From NCBI RefSeq assembly GCF_030718205.1, contig NZ_JAUZQF010000001.1, positions 620,001 through 684,000 on the forward strand: DNA of 64,000 nt, given 5' to 3'. Positions 24,008-33,448 of the stretch are shown one piece after another. The number at the start of each line of letters is the position of its first letter. The stretch's first letter is position 1. The DNA is from Nonomuraea turcica (GTDB lineage: Bacteria > Actinomycetota > Actinomycetes > Streptosporangiales > Streptosporangiaceae). The notes below the pieces were generated by a model. The model worked only from the letters and a program-made list of their open reading frames with translations. It made no database searches and had not been told where the DNA came from. Made by a program: the position numbers and the translations under genes.

Positions 24008-25798
24008 ATGGGCTCCATCGTGCTCGTCATGCGCCTCGTCCTGGCTGACGTGCGCCGGCACAAGGCCCAGGCCGCGATGCTCCTGCTCGCGGTGACCGTG
24101 GCCACCGCCACGATGGCACTGGGGCTGTCCCTGCGCGGCGTGAGCGACGCGCTGTACGAGCAGACCCGCGCGGCCACCGCCGGGCCGGACGTGGTGGCAC
24201 TCTCCGGCGACACGGGACCCACCGTGACCTCGGCCCTGGCCTCGCTGGCGGACGATCCCGAAGTGGTCGCCCACCATGGCCCCTATCGCATCGTCTACGC
24301 CGAGCTCACCACGCGCGGTTCCACCTCGTCCCCCGTGGTGGTGCACGGTTTCGGCGAGACGCTTGGCGCGGTCAACCGGCCGCTGGTGACCTCGGGTCAT
24401 TGGGTACGCTCCGGCGGCACGGTCCTCGAACGCGGCTTCGCCACCGCGCTGGACGTCGGCGTCGGCGACCGCGTCACCATCGCCGGCCGGTCGTACCCCG
24501 TCGTCGGGATCGCGGTCACCGCGGCCACCTCCATCTACCCTTGGGCGGCCCAGATCGGCCCCGGCGGCGGCCCCAGCGACTACAGCGGCCTGGCCTGGAT
24601 GACCCGATCAGATGCCCGGAGACTGGCGTTGTCCCAAGATCTCCCGGTGACCTCGGCCGTGGACCTGAAGCTGCGCGACCCCGCCGCGACCGAGGCCTTC
24701 CGCGATGCCCACCGCGGCTCCTCCATCAGGATCAACTTCCACTCCTGGCAGTTCAAAGCCCAACAGGACATGGTCATCCTCAGAAACAGTCAGCCGGTCC
24801 TGGTCGTTGGCAGCTGGCTGCTCAGTTTCCTGGCCATCACCGGAGTGGCGGCGCTGGCCGCGGGACGCGCCGTCGAGCAGACGCGCCGGGCCGGGCTGCT
24901 CAAGGCCGTCGGCGCCACCCCAGGTCTCATCGCCACCGTCCTGCTCACCGAGTACCTGGCGCTGGCGCTGGCCGGCGACGCGCTGGGGCTGATGATCGCC
25001 CGCCTGACCGTGCCCGCCATCGCCAGCCCCACCGCCAGCCGGATCGGCGACGCGGCCGGGCCGACCGCCGCCACCGTCGCGGCGGCGACCGTCCTCGCCG
25101 TGGCGGTGGCGCTGCTGTCCACCCTGCGCCCCACGCTGCGGGCCATGCGTACGGCGACGGTCACGGCGCTGTCCGCCACCGCGCACCAGCCCCGTCACCG
25201 ACCCTGGCTCACCGCGCTGTCCGCGCTGCTGCCCACCCCGCTGTTGCTCGGGCTGCGGCTGACCGCCCGCCGGCCGGGCCGCGCCGTGCTGCAGGCGTGC
25301 TCCACCGCCACCACGCTGATCGCGATCGTCGCCCTGCTGACCCTCTACGCCCAGCCGGAGAGGGGCTACGGCCTGGATGGCTCCTCCGCCCTGCCCAACC
25401 TGCGGGGCGAGCACGACCGCCGGCTGATGCTCGCCGTCACCATCCTGCTGATCGCACTCGCCGTCGTGAACACCATCACGTTCACCTGGACCACTGCCAT
25501 AGAGGCGCGGGCGAACATGGCCATCGCACGTACGCTCGGCGCCACCCCCGGACAGATCACCGCGGGACTGTCCACCGCCCAACTCCTGCCCGCGCTGCCC
25601 GGCGCCATCATCGGCGTCCCTCTGGGCATCGGCCTGCTCTCGCTGTTCGCCGCCAGGAATGCGGTGGATCCCCCGTCCTCCTGGCTGCTCGGCGCCGTAC
25701 TCGCGACTCTCCTGGCGACGGCGGCACTTACCGCCCTGCCCGCACGCCTGGCGGCGCGCCGGCCTGTGGCACAGACCCTCAGCGCCGAAACGGCCTGA
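24008..25798 (+). CDS. FtsX-like/MacB-type ABC permease
   Basis: 596 residues. N-terminal membrane helix (AAMLLLAVTVATATMALGLSL), a large extracytoplasmic domain (about 45-255), then helices of an FtsX core (SWLLSFLAITGVAALAAG with EQTRRAGLLKAVGATPGLI), a second membrane block, and a final FtsX unit (IEARANMAIARTLGATPGQI). Predicted efflux or mechanotransmission transporter, partner of the ATPase upstream. Confidence 0.92.
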   Translation: MGSIVLVMRLVLADVRRHKAQAAMLLLAVTVATATMALGLSLRGVSDALYEQTRAATAGPDVVALSGDTGPTVTSALASLADDPEVVAHHGPYRIVYAELTTRGSTSSPVVVHGFGETLGAVNRPLVTSGHWVRSGGTVLERGFATALDVGVGDRVTIAGRSYPVVGIAVTAATSIYPWAAQIGPGGGPSDYSGLAWMTRSDARRLALSQDLPVTSAVDLKLRDPAATEAFRDAHRGSSIRINFHSWQFKAQQDMVILRNSQPVLVVGSWLLSFLAITGVAALAAGRAVEQTRRAGLLKAVGATPGLIATVLLTEYLALALAGDALGLMIARLTVPAIASPTASRIGDAAGPTAATVAAATVLAVAVALLSTLRPTLRAMRTATVTALSATAHQPRHRPWLTALSALLPTPLLLGLRLTARRPGRAVLQACSTATTLIAIVALLTLYAQPERGYGLDGSSALPNLRGEHDRRLMLAVTILLIALAVVNTITFTWTTAIEARANMAIARTLGATPGQITAGLSTAQLLPALPGAIIGVPLGIGLLSLFAARNAVDPPSSWLLGAVLATLLATAALTALPARLAARRPVAQTLSAETA

Positions 25799-25880
25799 CC
25801 GACCCAGCCCAGGTACGGTTCGCGGCGCATGACAAGGTGCCCCATCAGCAGCCTGTTCTGAGAGGCGGGCTGGTGCGTGC

Positions 25881-26249
25881 TTACGGGGTGGTGCCAGGCC
25901 GCGGAGCGGGTGGGAAGAGAGCTGTGACGGCGCGGATGACAGCGGCGCGGCGTGCGGGGAGGGTGGCGTCGGCGGCGACGTGGCGGGCGAGAGTGGCGAG
26001 TTCGGTTTGGTCGATCCAGGTGTGGGCGATCTGGGTGACCAGGGCCATGATGTCGATGGGGTCCCAGGCGGGGTCGAGGTCGCCGTTCTGCTGAGCGCGG
26101 CGGATCTTCTCGATCTTGCCAAGGATGGCGGCGTGGTAGGGGCCTGGGGCATCGTCACGGGGTTCGGCGGCGGGGCCGACGGCCAGTTCCAGGCGTCCCC
26201 AGGCGATGAACCGGTGCCGGTCGGGATGGGCGGCGAAGTAGTCGAACAC
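25881..26249 (-). pseudogene. TetR remnant lacking the DNA-binding domain
   Basis: 122 codons matching only a TetR C-terminal (TetR_C type) domain: DGVFDYFAAHPDRHRFIAWGRLEL, PYHAAILGKIEKIRRAQQNGDLD, IDIMALVTQIAHTWI. An in-frame stop lies 36 bases upstream of the GTG, and no helix-turn-helix is found before it. Divergent from the SDR gene at 26320, its probable former target. Confidence 0.6.
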
Positions 26250-26319
26250 GCCATCAGGCTGCGGTTGTGAGGTCGCTCACACCACGTCACAGCCGAGCGG
26301 GGCGTGTCGTCTTAGGGGC

Positions 26320-27063
26320 ATGACGCGCTCGGAACAGACCTCGGTGTTGATCACCGGAGGCAACAAGGGACTTGGCTTTGAGGCGGCCCGGCGGCTCGGG
26401 GAGCAGGGCTGGACGATCTTTCTCGGCTCGCGTGATGAAGGTCGAGGACGGGCGGCTGCCGACAAGCTGACCGACGGTGGCGCGAACGTGGTCATGGTCC
26501 CGCTGGACGTGACCTCGGACGAGTCGGTGACCGACGCTGTACGACTCGTCCGGGAGCACACCGATCGGCTGGATGTGCTGATCAACAACGCCGGCGCGCC
26601 GGGAAGGCTCGTCGCACCTGCGGACGCGACGGCCGACGAAATTCACTCCGTCTACGACACCAACGTGTACGGACCGGTCAGGGTCACCCATGCATTCCTT
26701 CCTTTGCTGCAGGCGGCGGACCATCCGCGGGTGGTGATGGTGTCCAGCGGTGCCGGCTCCTTCGCGGTCATCACCGATCCGGAGCAGCCCACCTCGAAAA
26801 TGCACGAGCTCGCCTACAGCTCATCGAAAGCGGCGCTGAACATGATCACCATCCGGTACGCCCAGGCACTTCCGAAGATCAAATTCAACATCGCCACTCC
26901 CGGAGAAGTCGCCAATCGCAAATTCGCCGCCACCGACATGAACAATCACACCGGCCAGCTGACGGTCACCGAGGGCACCGACTCGATCGTCAAACTCGCG
27001 ATGATGCACGCCGACGGGCCGACCGGGATCTTCATCGATCGCCTTGGCCCCGTCGCGTGGTGA
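26320..27063 (+). CDS. Short-chain dehydrogenase/reductase
   Basis: 247 residues, classical SDR fold. Cofactor motif TGGNKGLG (about residues 12-19), NNAG at ~87, catalytic Ser in VMVSSGAGS, and YSSSK (Tyr, Lys). An acidic-free GSRDEGR segment after the second strand favours NADPH. Alcohol or carbonyl substrate unknown. Single gene, neighbour of a decayed TetR gene. Confidence 0.92.
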   Translation: MTRSEQTSVLITGGNKGLGFEAARRLGEQGWTIFLGSRDEGRGRAAADKLTDGGANVVMVPLDVTSDESVTDAVRLVREHTDRLDVLINNAGAPGRLVAPADATADEIHSVYDTNVYGPVRVTHAFLPLLQAADHPRVVMVSSGAGSFAVITDPEQPTSKMHELAYSSSKAALNMITIRYAQALPKIKFNIATPGEVANRKFAATDMNNHTGQLTVTEGTDSIVKLAMMHADGPTGIFIDRLGPVAW

Positions 27064-27136
27064 TCGCCGCGCAACCGACCTGCGGCCGATGCCGGAGACC
27101 CGGCAAAGGCCCCGAGGCGCGGCGGCCCGGGCGACG

Positions 27137-29284
27137 TCAGGAGCTCGTGAGGATGACGAGTTGCTGGGTCGCTCGGGTCATCGCGACATAGCGGTCGACC
27201 GCTCCTTCGATGCCCTCGCCGAACGCCTCCGGGTCGATGAGGACGACCAGGTCGAACTCGAGCCCCTTCGACAGCTCCGGAGTCAGCGACCGGACGCGGG
27301 ACGTCTCCTGGAATGTGGGATCGCCGATGACGCAGGCGATCCCGTCGGCATGCGCGGCGAGCCAGGTGTCGAGGATCGAGCTCAGATCCGCAGCGGACCC
27401 GCGGACGACGGGGACGCCGTTGCTGCGGATGGAGGTCGGTACGTTGGCGTCGGGGAGCACGGCCCGGATGACCGGCTCGGCTTCCGCCATGACCTCTTCC
27501 GGGGTCCGGTAGTTGATGCTCAAGGAGGCCAGGTTGATCTGGTCGAGCCCGACCCGCTTGAGCCGTTCCTGCCACGACTCGGTGAACCCGTGCCTGGCCT
27601 GGGCACGGTCCCCGACGATGGTGAAGCTCCGAGACGGGCAGCGGAGCAGCAGCATCTGCCACTCCGCATCGGTGAGTTCCTGAGCCTCGTCCACGACGAT
27701 GTGCGCGAACGGGCCGGCGAGCCTGTCCGGGTCGGTGACGGGTAGTGCGGTCTCGTCGACCAGCGAGGTCTGTAGATCCTGCCCGCGCAGCATCGTCACC
27801 AGGCCTTCACCGTCGTCATCGGCCTCGATCAGGTTGTCGACGACCCGCGCCATGCGCTCGCGTTGGGCGGCGACGGCGGCGTCATGCCGACGCTTATGTC
27901 GTGCCGCCTCCGGGTCGCCGAGCCGCTGCCGTGCCGCGTCCAGGAGCGGCAGGTCGGACACCGTCCAGGCATGGGCGTCCTCGCGCTGCAGCTTCTGAAC
28001 GTCGTCGCGGCTGAGCCAGGGAGCGCACATCCGCAGATAGGCGGGTACGGACCACAGGTCTCCGACGAGGTCAGCTGCTTCGATCAGCGGCCACGCGCGG
28101 TTGAAGGTCGTGAGCAGCTCCCTGTTCCGCAGCAGCGACCTGCGGAGCAGATCAGCCGGGACGTCCTCGTCGTGCTTGTCCACCAGGATCGTGAGCAGCC
28201 CCTGCCAGATCTGGTCGCGCGCCTCGTTGTGCGGGGTACCGGGTTCCGCTGCTTCGAACGCCTCGGCCCAGTCCTCCACGCTCAGCCAGATGTCGGACCA
28301 GTTCGTCGTGACCGTCATCCCCTTGGTGGGCGGGTTCTCGTAGAACCTGACGGCCGGCTCGATCGCCTGCACCAGGTTCGCGGACGACTTCAGGCGGGCC
28401 ACGTCCGGGTCGGTTTCGATCGCCGCCGCGGCTCCCTCGGCGACGAGGTCCCGCAGCGTGCAGGTCTGCACGCCCTCCTCTCCGAGGCTGGGCAGGACGT
28501 CGGCGACGTAGGCCAGGTAGGGCTGGTGCGGACCGACGAACAGCACGCCGCCCCGGCGGTGACCGAGGCGAGGGTCGGAGTAGAGGAGGTAGGCGGAACG
28601 GTGCAGCGCGACGACCGTCTTCCCCGTACCCGGGCCGCCGTCGACGACAAGAGCGCCGCGGGATCCGGCGCGGATGATGGCGTCCTGGTCGGCCTGGATG
28701 GTGCCGAGCACGTCCCGCATGCGGGACGACCGGTTGCCGCCCAGGCTGGCGATGAAGGCGGACTGGTCGTCGAGCGCGGCGTGCCCGTCGAACCCGTCCG
28801 AGGTGAACACCTCGTCCCAGTAGTCGCTGATCCGGCCGCGGGTCCAGCGGTATCTGCGGCGGCTTGCCAGACCCATCGGGTTGGCGTGGGTCGCTCCGAA
28901 GAACGGCTCAGCCGCGGGGGAGCGCCAGTCGAGCAGCAGCCGGCGACCCGCGCTGTCCGTAAGGCCGAGTCGCCCGATGTACACGGGCTCGGGATTGTCC
29001 GCGCTGACGATGTGTCCGAGACACAGGTCCAATCCGAAGCGACGCAGTGCGCGCAGGCGGGCGGTCAGCCGGTGAATCTCCATGTCCCGGTCCATCGCCG
29101 CCCGGCCCTTGCCGCCGGGCGCCTTGCGCTCGTCATCGAGGCGGTCGGACAGGTCGGCGATCGACTGCTCGAGGCTCTCCGCGATGGCCGCGAAGTGCCG
29201 CTCATCGTCGGCGATCAGCGTCGGGTCGGCCTTGGGGGCGAGGTGGTCAGGAAGGTCAAACGCGCTGGTCGTCAGCGGGTTCAC
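27137..29284 (-). CDS. HelD-like RNA polymerase-associated UvrD/Rep-type helicase
   Basis: 715 residues from GTG 29284 (GGAG upstream). N-terminal coiled arm (LEQSIADLSDRLDDERKAPGGKGRAAMDRDMEIHRL), then SF1 helicase motifs: Walker A GGPGTGKTVVALHR, VVDEAQELTDAEW (motif II), VGDRAQARHGF (motif III), INYRTPEEVM (motif IV/V region), SKGLEFDLVVLIDPE and a C-terminal RYVAMTRATQQLVIL. Such HelD proteins dislodge stalled RNA polymerase and in actinomycetes can confer rifamycin tolerance; the latter cannot be claimed here from sequence. Confidence 0.9.
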   Translation of the reverse strand: MNPLTTSAFDLPDHLAPKADPTLIADDERHFAAIAESLEQSIADLSDRLDDERKAPGGKGRAAMDRDMEIHRLTARLRALRRFGLDLCLGHIVSADNPEPVYIGRLGLTDSAGRRLLLDWRSPAAEPFFGATHANPMGLASRRRYRWTRGRISDYWDEVFTSDGFDGHAALDDQSAFIASLGGNRSSRMRDVLGTIQADQDAIIRAGSRGALVVDGGPGTGKTVVALHRSAYLLYSDPRLGHRRGGVLFVGPHQPYLAYVADVLPSLGEEGVQTCTLRDLVAEGAAAAIETDPDVARLKSSANLVQAIEPAVRFYENPPTKGMTVTTNWSDIWLSVEDWAEAFEAAEPGTPHNEARDQIWQGLLTILVDKHDEDVPADLLRRSLLRNRELLTTFNRAWPLIEAADLVGDLWSVPAYLRMCAPWLSRDDVQKLQREDAHAWTVSDLPLLDAARQRLGDPEAARHKRRHDAAVAAQRERMARVVDNLIEADDDGEGLVTMLRGQDLQTSLVDETALPVTDPDRLAGPFAHIVVDEAQELTDAEWQMLLLRCPSRSFTIVGDRAQARHGFTESWQERLKRVGLDQINLASLSINYRTPEEVMAEAEPVIRAVLPDANVPTSIRSNGVPVVRGSAADLSSILDTWLAAHADGIACVIGDPTFQETSRVRSLTPELSKGLEFDLVVLIDPEAFGEGIEGAVDRYVAMTRATQQLVILTSS

Positions 29285-29637
29285 GTATTAGCTCCGATCT
29301 GAGGTCGCTTGCGACCGTTACATGCCGATCCCGTGTGGTTCACGCGGACACGGGCGGCGAGTTCCCGCAACCGCACCGCGAGTCCGCCATCGGTTCGACG
29401 TCCTCGCGCGATCCGTACGTCGACAACAACACCCGCATTCCGCGTCCCCCGTTTCCGCTGGTTCTGGCCTCGGCCGACGATTCTGCGGCACGACCCGGGT
29501 CTTGCCGCAAGCCCCCCGGTGCGCTATAGGTTGATAGTGGTAAGGAGTGGATGCTCCCCTTACCCCTCATCGTCCGCTGTGGACGGACAACCTCCTCGCC
29601 AAGCGGCGGCGCGCCGTCGTCGAGTGCGCCGCCATTC
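29285..29637. other. Intergenic region, nothing recognised
   Basis: 353 bp between the helicase start and the MFS transporter end. Short frames exist on both strands but have no family resemblance, ribosome site or consistent codon bias. A small inverted pair GGTAAG.GAG and CTCC.CTTACC at about 29538-29558 is visible; its role is unclear. Confidence 0.5.
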
Positions 29638-30777
29638 TCATGGGAGTCGTCGCCGCACCGCCGCCAAGGCGAATCCGACTCCGCCGGCCGCGATGGCGGC
29701 CGTTACCGCGATGGCCGAGCTCCACCCGCTCATCTCCACGCACCACCCGTAGAAAGGCGGCCCGAGCAGCGTGCCCAGGCTACCCAGTTGTGTCACCGCC
29801 CCGACCCCCCAGGCGACACGACCGCTCGCGACGCCGGGCAACGCCGCGAACACCGCTGAGACGGCCAGGCCATTGAGCGCCAGCACGCCCGCCGCGCACA
29901 GCGCCACCACCGCCACCGGCGCCGCTAGGAAGACTCCGGCGCTCAATGGCGCCATGAGCAGCGCCGCGGCGATCAGCCGTCCCGGCCGCGCCCCGGCCCG
30001 TAGCGCGGCACTGGCCGCCAGGCTGCCCAGCATGCTGGCCGCCGGCACCAGCCCTGCCAACAGGCTCGCTTGGGAGCCGGTCAGCCTCATCTCGCCCATG
30101 AGATAGGTCGGGAGAACAGTGACAACGCTGACGCCGACCAGGGCGATCATCGCGAACCCGGCCGCCAGCGCGGCCACCGCCCACCCCGCACCCGGTTCGC
30201 CGAGCCGATCGTGGTCCTCAACCCGGCTGGGACGGGAGTCTGGAGGCAGCGTGCCGGCGAGCACCGCCACTCCCAAGGTGAGCAGGCCCACGCCCGCGAC
30301 CTGGGCACGCCATCCGGCGGCTCCCGCGAGCGACCCCGCGGCATTCGCCAGCGCCAGCCCGGCCGGGATGCACAATCCCCACAACGCCAGGGCGGTCTGC
30401 CGCGCCCTGCCCTCCAGCAGCCGGACCAGCAAGCTCGGCCCTATGATCACCACCAGGGCGTACCCGGCGGCCTGGATCACCCGCACGGCGAACAACATCT
30501 CGGTGCTGCCGAGGAACGCGGCCCCCACCCCTGCCGCGCCCAGCGCCACCAGAGCGGCCACGAAGAGCCCGCGCAGCCGCCTTCGATCCACCCAGATCCC
30601 CAGCGGGAGGCAGGCGAGCCCGGCCACCAGTGTGATGAGTGACGACAGCCATCCCGCGGTGGTGAGCGACAGGGCGAACTCCTCGCCCACCACCGTGAGA
30701 AACGGGATGAATTCCCCCAAGGCCATACTGGCTGCGACACCCGCCGCCAGCACGGCGACAGCAGGACGAGGTCTCAT
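29638..30777 (-). CDS. MFS transporter
   Basis: 379 residues, about 12 membrane helices. The conserved loop after helix 2 is LGIWVDRRRLRG, and GPSLLVRLLEGRARQTALALWG follows helix 4. Start ATG 30777 is chosen because GGGAGGTG lies ~9 bp upstream; the longer frame begins inside that ribosome site. Resembles small-molecule efflux or cyanate-type MFS members; substrate not deducible. Confidence 0.88.
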   Translation of the reverse strand: MRPRPAVAVLAAGVAASMALGEFIPFLTVVGEEFALSLTTAGWLSSLITLVAGLACLPLGIWVDRRRLRGLFVAALVALGAAGVGAAFLGSTEMLFAVRVIQAAGYALVVIIGPSLLVRLLEGRARQTALALWGLCIPAGLALANAAGSLAGAAGWRAQVAGVGLLTLGVAVLAGTLPPDSRPSRVEDHDRLGEPGAGWAVAALAAGFAMIALVGVSVVTVLPTYLMGEMRLTGSQASLLAGLVPAASMLGSLAASAALRAGARPGRLIAAALLMAPLSAGVFLAAPVAVVALCAAGVLALNGLAVSAVFAALPGVASGRVAWGVGAVTQLGSLGTLLGPPFYGWCVEMSGWSSAIAVTAAIAAGGVGFALAAVRRRLP

Positions 30778-31033
30778 CGGGCACGCACCTCCCACAGATC
30801 GGGGAGACGCGACCGGAGCACCGGCCCGATCCTCAAGCCCCGGATGGGCGACGCCTCAACGAGGATCCTTGCGCAGCAGGCGGCAAACCGCCGATGTCAT
30901 CGTACGCCCCACGTTTTCGCTGCGATCGCGGCGTCTGCGCCGAGCAGGAAACGAACACGATCCGAAGCTTCCGGAGGGGCGCTCCGGGATGACCGCAGGG
31001 TTGCGCATCAACGCCTTCCTGCTGTCGATGACG

Positions 31034-31828
31034 TCATCGGCGGCGGCCGATGGTGAGGATGGCCGACCAGTGGCGGGTGAGCCGTCCGTCCGGGCGGGCG
31101 GCGAGGCGGCGGCGTATCTCGCGGTAGAGGTGTTGGTTCTTGTCCGGCTCCATGGCGATGTGGCCGGAGAACGTGTCGAGCAGCGCGATGTATTCGTCTG
31201 CCGTGTAGCGCAGGGCCCAGACGTAGCGCCGCGTCCCGACGACCGCGAAGTGCCCGGAGGCGTCGAACTCGGCGGCTATGGGGTTGGGCTCGTCCTCGGG
31301 CAGTGGAGGTGGCCACGGGCCGTCATGGCCTTCGCCGATTTCCTCATAGACCTTCTGGATCTCGATGAAGAACGGGTCGACGTCTGCCGGGAATGCGTGG
31401 TCGGCGTTCCACACGGCCAAATGGCCGCCCTGGGGGAGCAGGGTGGCTGCCTTCGCGTACTTGACGTCCGGATCCACCCACTTCCAGGCTGTGGCCGCGT
31501 AGACCAGATCGAAGCGGACTCCTGTGGGCGGCTCCCAGTCTTCGAACGATGAGGTGATCACCGAGACGCCGGCGAATTCGGCGAGGTGGTGCCGCGCCTC
31601 CGTCGCCAGGGCCTCGCCGAGCTCGATCGCGGTGATCCGAAAGCCCATCCGGGCCAAGGGCAGCGTGGCTTTTCCCGGGCCGCATCCGACTTCGAGCAGG
31701 TGCGCGGGTGATTCGATACCCGAGATCGCAAGCAGGTCGGAATACAGCTCGGCAGGGTAATCGGGGCGCGCCTGCTGATATAGAGAAGCGGCGGTGTCAA
31801 AGGTGGATCGAAGACGTTCGCGCGACAT
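31034..31828 (-). CDS. Class I SAM-dependent methyltransferase
   Basis: 264 residues. Motif I LLEVGCGPGKATLPLA, motif II acidic AIELGEALA, and DLVYAATAWKWVDPDVKYAKAATLL place it in the class I fold (Methyltransf_11/25-like); the AWKWVDP wording is typical of actinobacterial small-molecule methyltransferases. Start ATG 31828 (MSRERLRSTFDTAASLY). Methyl acceptor unknown. It is tail-to-tail with nothing; the membrane protein gene upstream is on the same strand. Confidence 0.9.
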   Translation of the reverse strand: MSRERLRSTFDTAASLYQQARPDYPAELYSDLLAISGIESPAHLLEVGCGPGKATLPLARMGFRITAIELGEALATEARHHLAEFAGVSVITSSFEDWEPPTGVRFDLVYAATAWKWVDPDVKYAKAATLLPQGGHLAVWNADHAFPADVDPFFIEIQKVYEEIGEGHDGPWPPPLPEDEPNPIAAEFDASGHFAVVGTRRYVWALRYTADEYIALLDTFSGHIAMEPDKNQHLYREIRRRLAARPDGRLTRHWSAILTIGRRR

Positions 31829-31847
31829 ACGCCAATCCTGGCAGCCG

Positions 31848-32162
31848 TTAGGTGGTCCCGCCCTCGTGGAGCGAAGGGCCCCGCAGGATACGCCAGAGCA
31901 CATACGCCTGCAGCAAGCCTGCGCAGGAAAGGATCACTGTGAGCAGCACGGGGTCCTCCAGCTGAGGTGGGACCAGATCCCATCCCCACCAGATCAGCCA
32001 CCCAAGAGGGAATGTAATGATCACGAGGGCCACGCCGGTCAACAGGATCGGATCTTGCGCGGTCAGCAAGATCACCACCGAGACGACGCCAAGGATTACC
32101 ACCAGGCCGGCGTACGCACCGGCGAGAACTGCCGCGACCAGGCCATTTCTGTAACGCCTCAT
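31848..32162 (-). CDS. Small membrane protein, unknown
   Basis: 104 residues from ATG 32162 (AAGGAG 9 bp upstream). Three hydrophobic segments: LVAAVLAGAYAGLVVILGVV, DPILLTGVALVIITFPLGWL and DPVLLTVILSCAGLLQAYVL. Resembles SCO4225-like small actinobacterial membrane proteins. No function known. Divergent from the arsenic operon. Confidence 0.7.
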   Translation of the reverse strand: MRRYRNGLVAAVLAGAYAGLVVILGVVSVVILLTAQDPILLTGVALVIITFPLGWLIWWGWDLVPPQLEDPVLLTVILSCAGLLQAYVLWRILRGPSLHEGGTT

Positions 32163-32289
32163 CCGGTCACGCTCCTTGGACGTCCTTCGAGGGACGCTGA
32201 GTGTACTCGCGGGCCCGGCTGAGCGGGTCCGGATCGCGCCGTGCCAGGGTATATTCACAGGCGCCGATATCGATGGATGTCAATATGGA

Positions 32290-32682
32290 GTGCCGGTGGA
32301 GCTGCTTGAGACGCTGGAATGTTGTTCGCCACTGGCCGGCGAACCGCTCGACACCGGGCAGGCGCTCCGGCTGGCTCGGGTGTTCAAGGCGCTGGGTGAT
32401 CCGGTACGGCTGCGCATCGTGTCGATCGTGGCCAGTCACGCGGGCGGCGAGGCGTGCGTGTGCGACCTGACGGCGAGCTTCGATGTGTCCCAGCCGACGA
32501 TCAGTCACCACCTCAAGGTGCTCAAGCAGGTCGGGCTGTTGACCAGCGAGCGGCGCGCCTCGTGGGTTTACTACCGCATCGTGCCCGAGATGATGGCTGA
32601 ACTGTCTGACCTGTTGGACCTCTCCGGGGCGCTGGGCGGGTCCCGTGAGGGCGGCGTTTCGCGTCAGGGTGGTGGCCGATGA
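32290..32682 (+). CDS. arsR: ArsR/SmtB-family arsenic-responsive repressor
   Basis: 130 residues from GTG 32290 (start uncertain; the frame is open upstream). Winged helix (LARVFKALGDPVRLRIVSIVASH, VSQPTISHHLKVLKQVGLL, RRASWVYYRI). The metalloid site ACVCDL at the start of the recognition helix is the classic As(III) trithiolate element, with ECCSPL near the N-terminus as additional thiols. First gene of the operon; it overlaps the channel gene by 4 bp. Confidence 0.92.
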   Translation: MPVELLETLECCSPLAGEPLDTGQALRLARVFKALGDPVRLRIVSIVASHAGGEACVCDLTASFDVSQPTISHHLKVLKQVGLLTSERRASWVYYRIVPEMMAELSDLLDLSGALGGSREGGVSRQGGGR

Positions 32683-33404
32683 GCCTGCCGCGGCGGCTGC
32701 TGGCCGAGTTCGTGGGTACGGCGCTGCTGGTGACTGTGGTGGTGGGCTCGGGGATCATGGCCCAGACGCTGTCCCCGGGTGACGTGGGCCTGCAACTGCT
32801 GGAAAACTCCACCGCGACCGTGTTCGGGCTCGGCGTGCTGATCGTGGTGCTCGGTCCGGTGTCGGGAGCCCATTTCAACCCCGTGGTGTCGGCGGCAGAC
32901 TGGTGGTATCTGCGGCAGGGCGGGGCCGGGTCGCGCATCGGTGACTTGGCCGCGTACGCCGTCGCGCAGATTCTCGGCGGCATCGGCGGGGCCATCCTGG
33001 CCAACTTGATGTTCGACAAGCCCGCGATCTCCTGGTCCACGCATGAGCGAGCTGCGCCGCATCTGTGGCTGGGCGAAGTCGTCGCCACCGCGGGGCTGGT
33101 GCTGGTCATCTTCTGCCTGGTACGGGCGGGACGCGCAGCCGTCGCGCCGGTCGCGGTGGCGAGCTATATCGGCGCGGCCTACTGGTTCACCTCCTCCACC
33201 AGCTTCGCCAACCCCGCCGTCACGATCGGCCGGGCGTTCTCCGACACCTTCGCCGGGATCGCACCGGAGTCGCTGCCTGGCTTCATCGCAGCGCAAATGG
33301 TCGGCGGCGTCGTTGGTCTCCTGCTGGTGCGCGGCCTGTTCGGCCGTGTCGAAACCATCGTGCAAGAGCCTGTCGTGCCGCATGCGGCAGGTCCCGGCTC
33401 TTGA
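32679..33404 (+). CDS. MIP/aquaporin-family channel, arsenic-operon linked (AqpS-like)
   Basis: 241 residues, six membrane helices with the two half-helix signatures HFNPVVS (Asn-Pro-Val) and FANPAVT (Asn-Pro-Ala). Located between ArsR and arsenate reductases, where an arsenite pump would normally be. In Sinorhizobium meliloti AqpS plays this part, letting arsenite made by ArsC leave down its gradient. The same role is inferred here from context; water or glycerol transport remains possible. Confidence 0.88.
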   Translation: MSLPRRLLAEFVGTALLVTVVVGSGIMAQTLSPGDVGLQLLENSTATVFGLGVLIVVLGPVSGAHFNPVVSAADWWYLRQGGAGSRIGDLAAYAVAQILGGIGGAILANLMFDKPAISWSTHERAAPHLWLGEVVATAGLVLVIFCLVRAGRAAVAPVAVASYIGAAYWFTSSTSFANPAVTIGRAFSDTFAGIAPESLPGFIAAQMVGGVVGLLLVRGLFGRVETIVQEPVVPHAAGPGS

Positions 33405-33419
33405 CGCCCATAGATTGGC

Positions 33420-33448
33420 TCAATGATTATTGAGTCAATGGACATTGA
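33420..33448. promoter_or_regulatory. Tandem TCAAT-N4-ATTGA operators
   Basis: TCAAT GATT ATTGA at 33420-33433 and TCAAT GGAC ATTGA at 33435-33448 are two identical-spaced palindromes 15 bp apart. They cover the start region of the ArsR-ArsC fusion gene. They differ from anything upstream of the first arsR, so the fusion protein may control an internal promoter. Confidence 0.6.
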
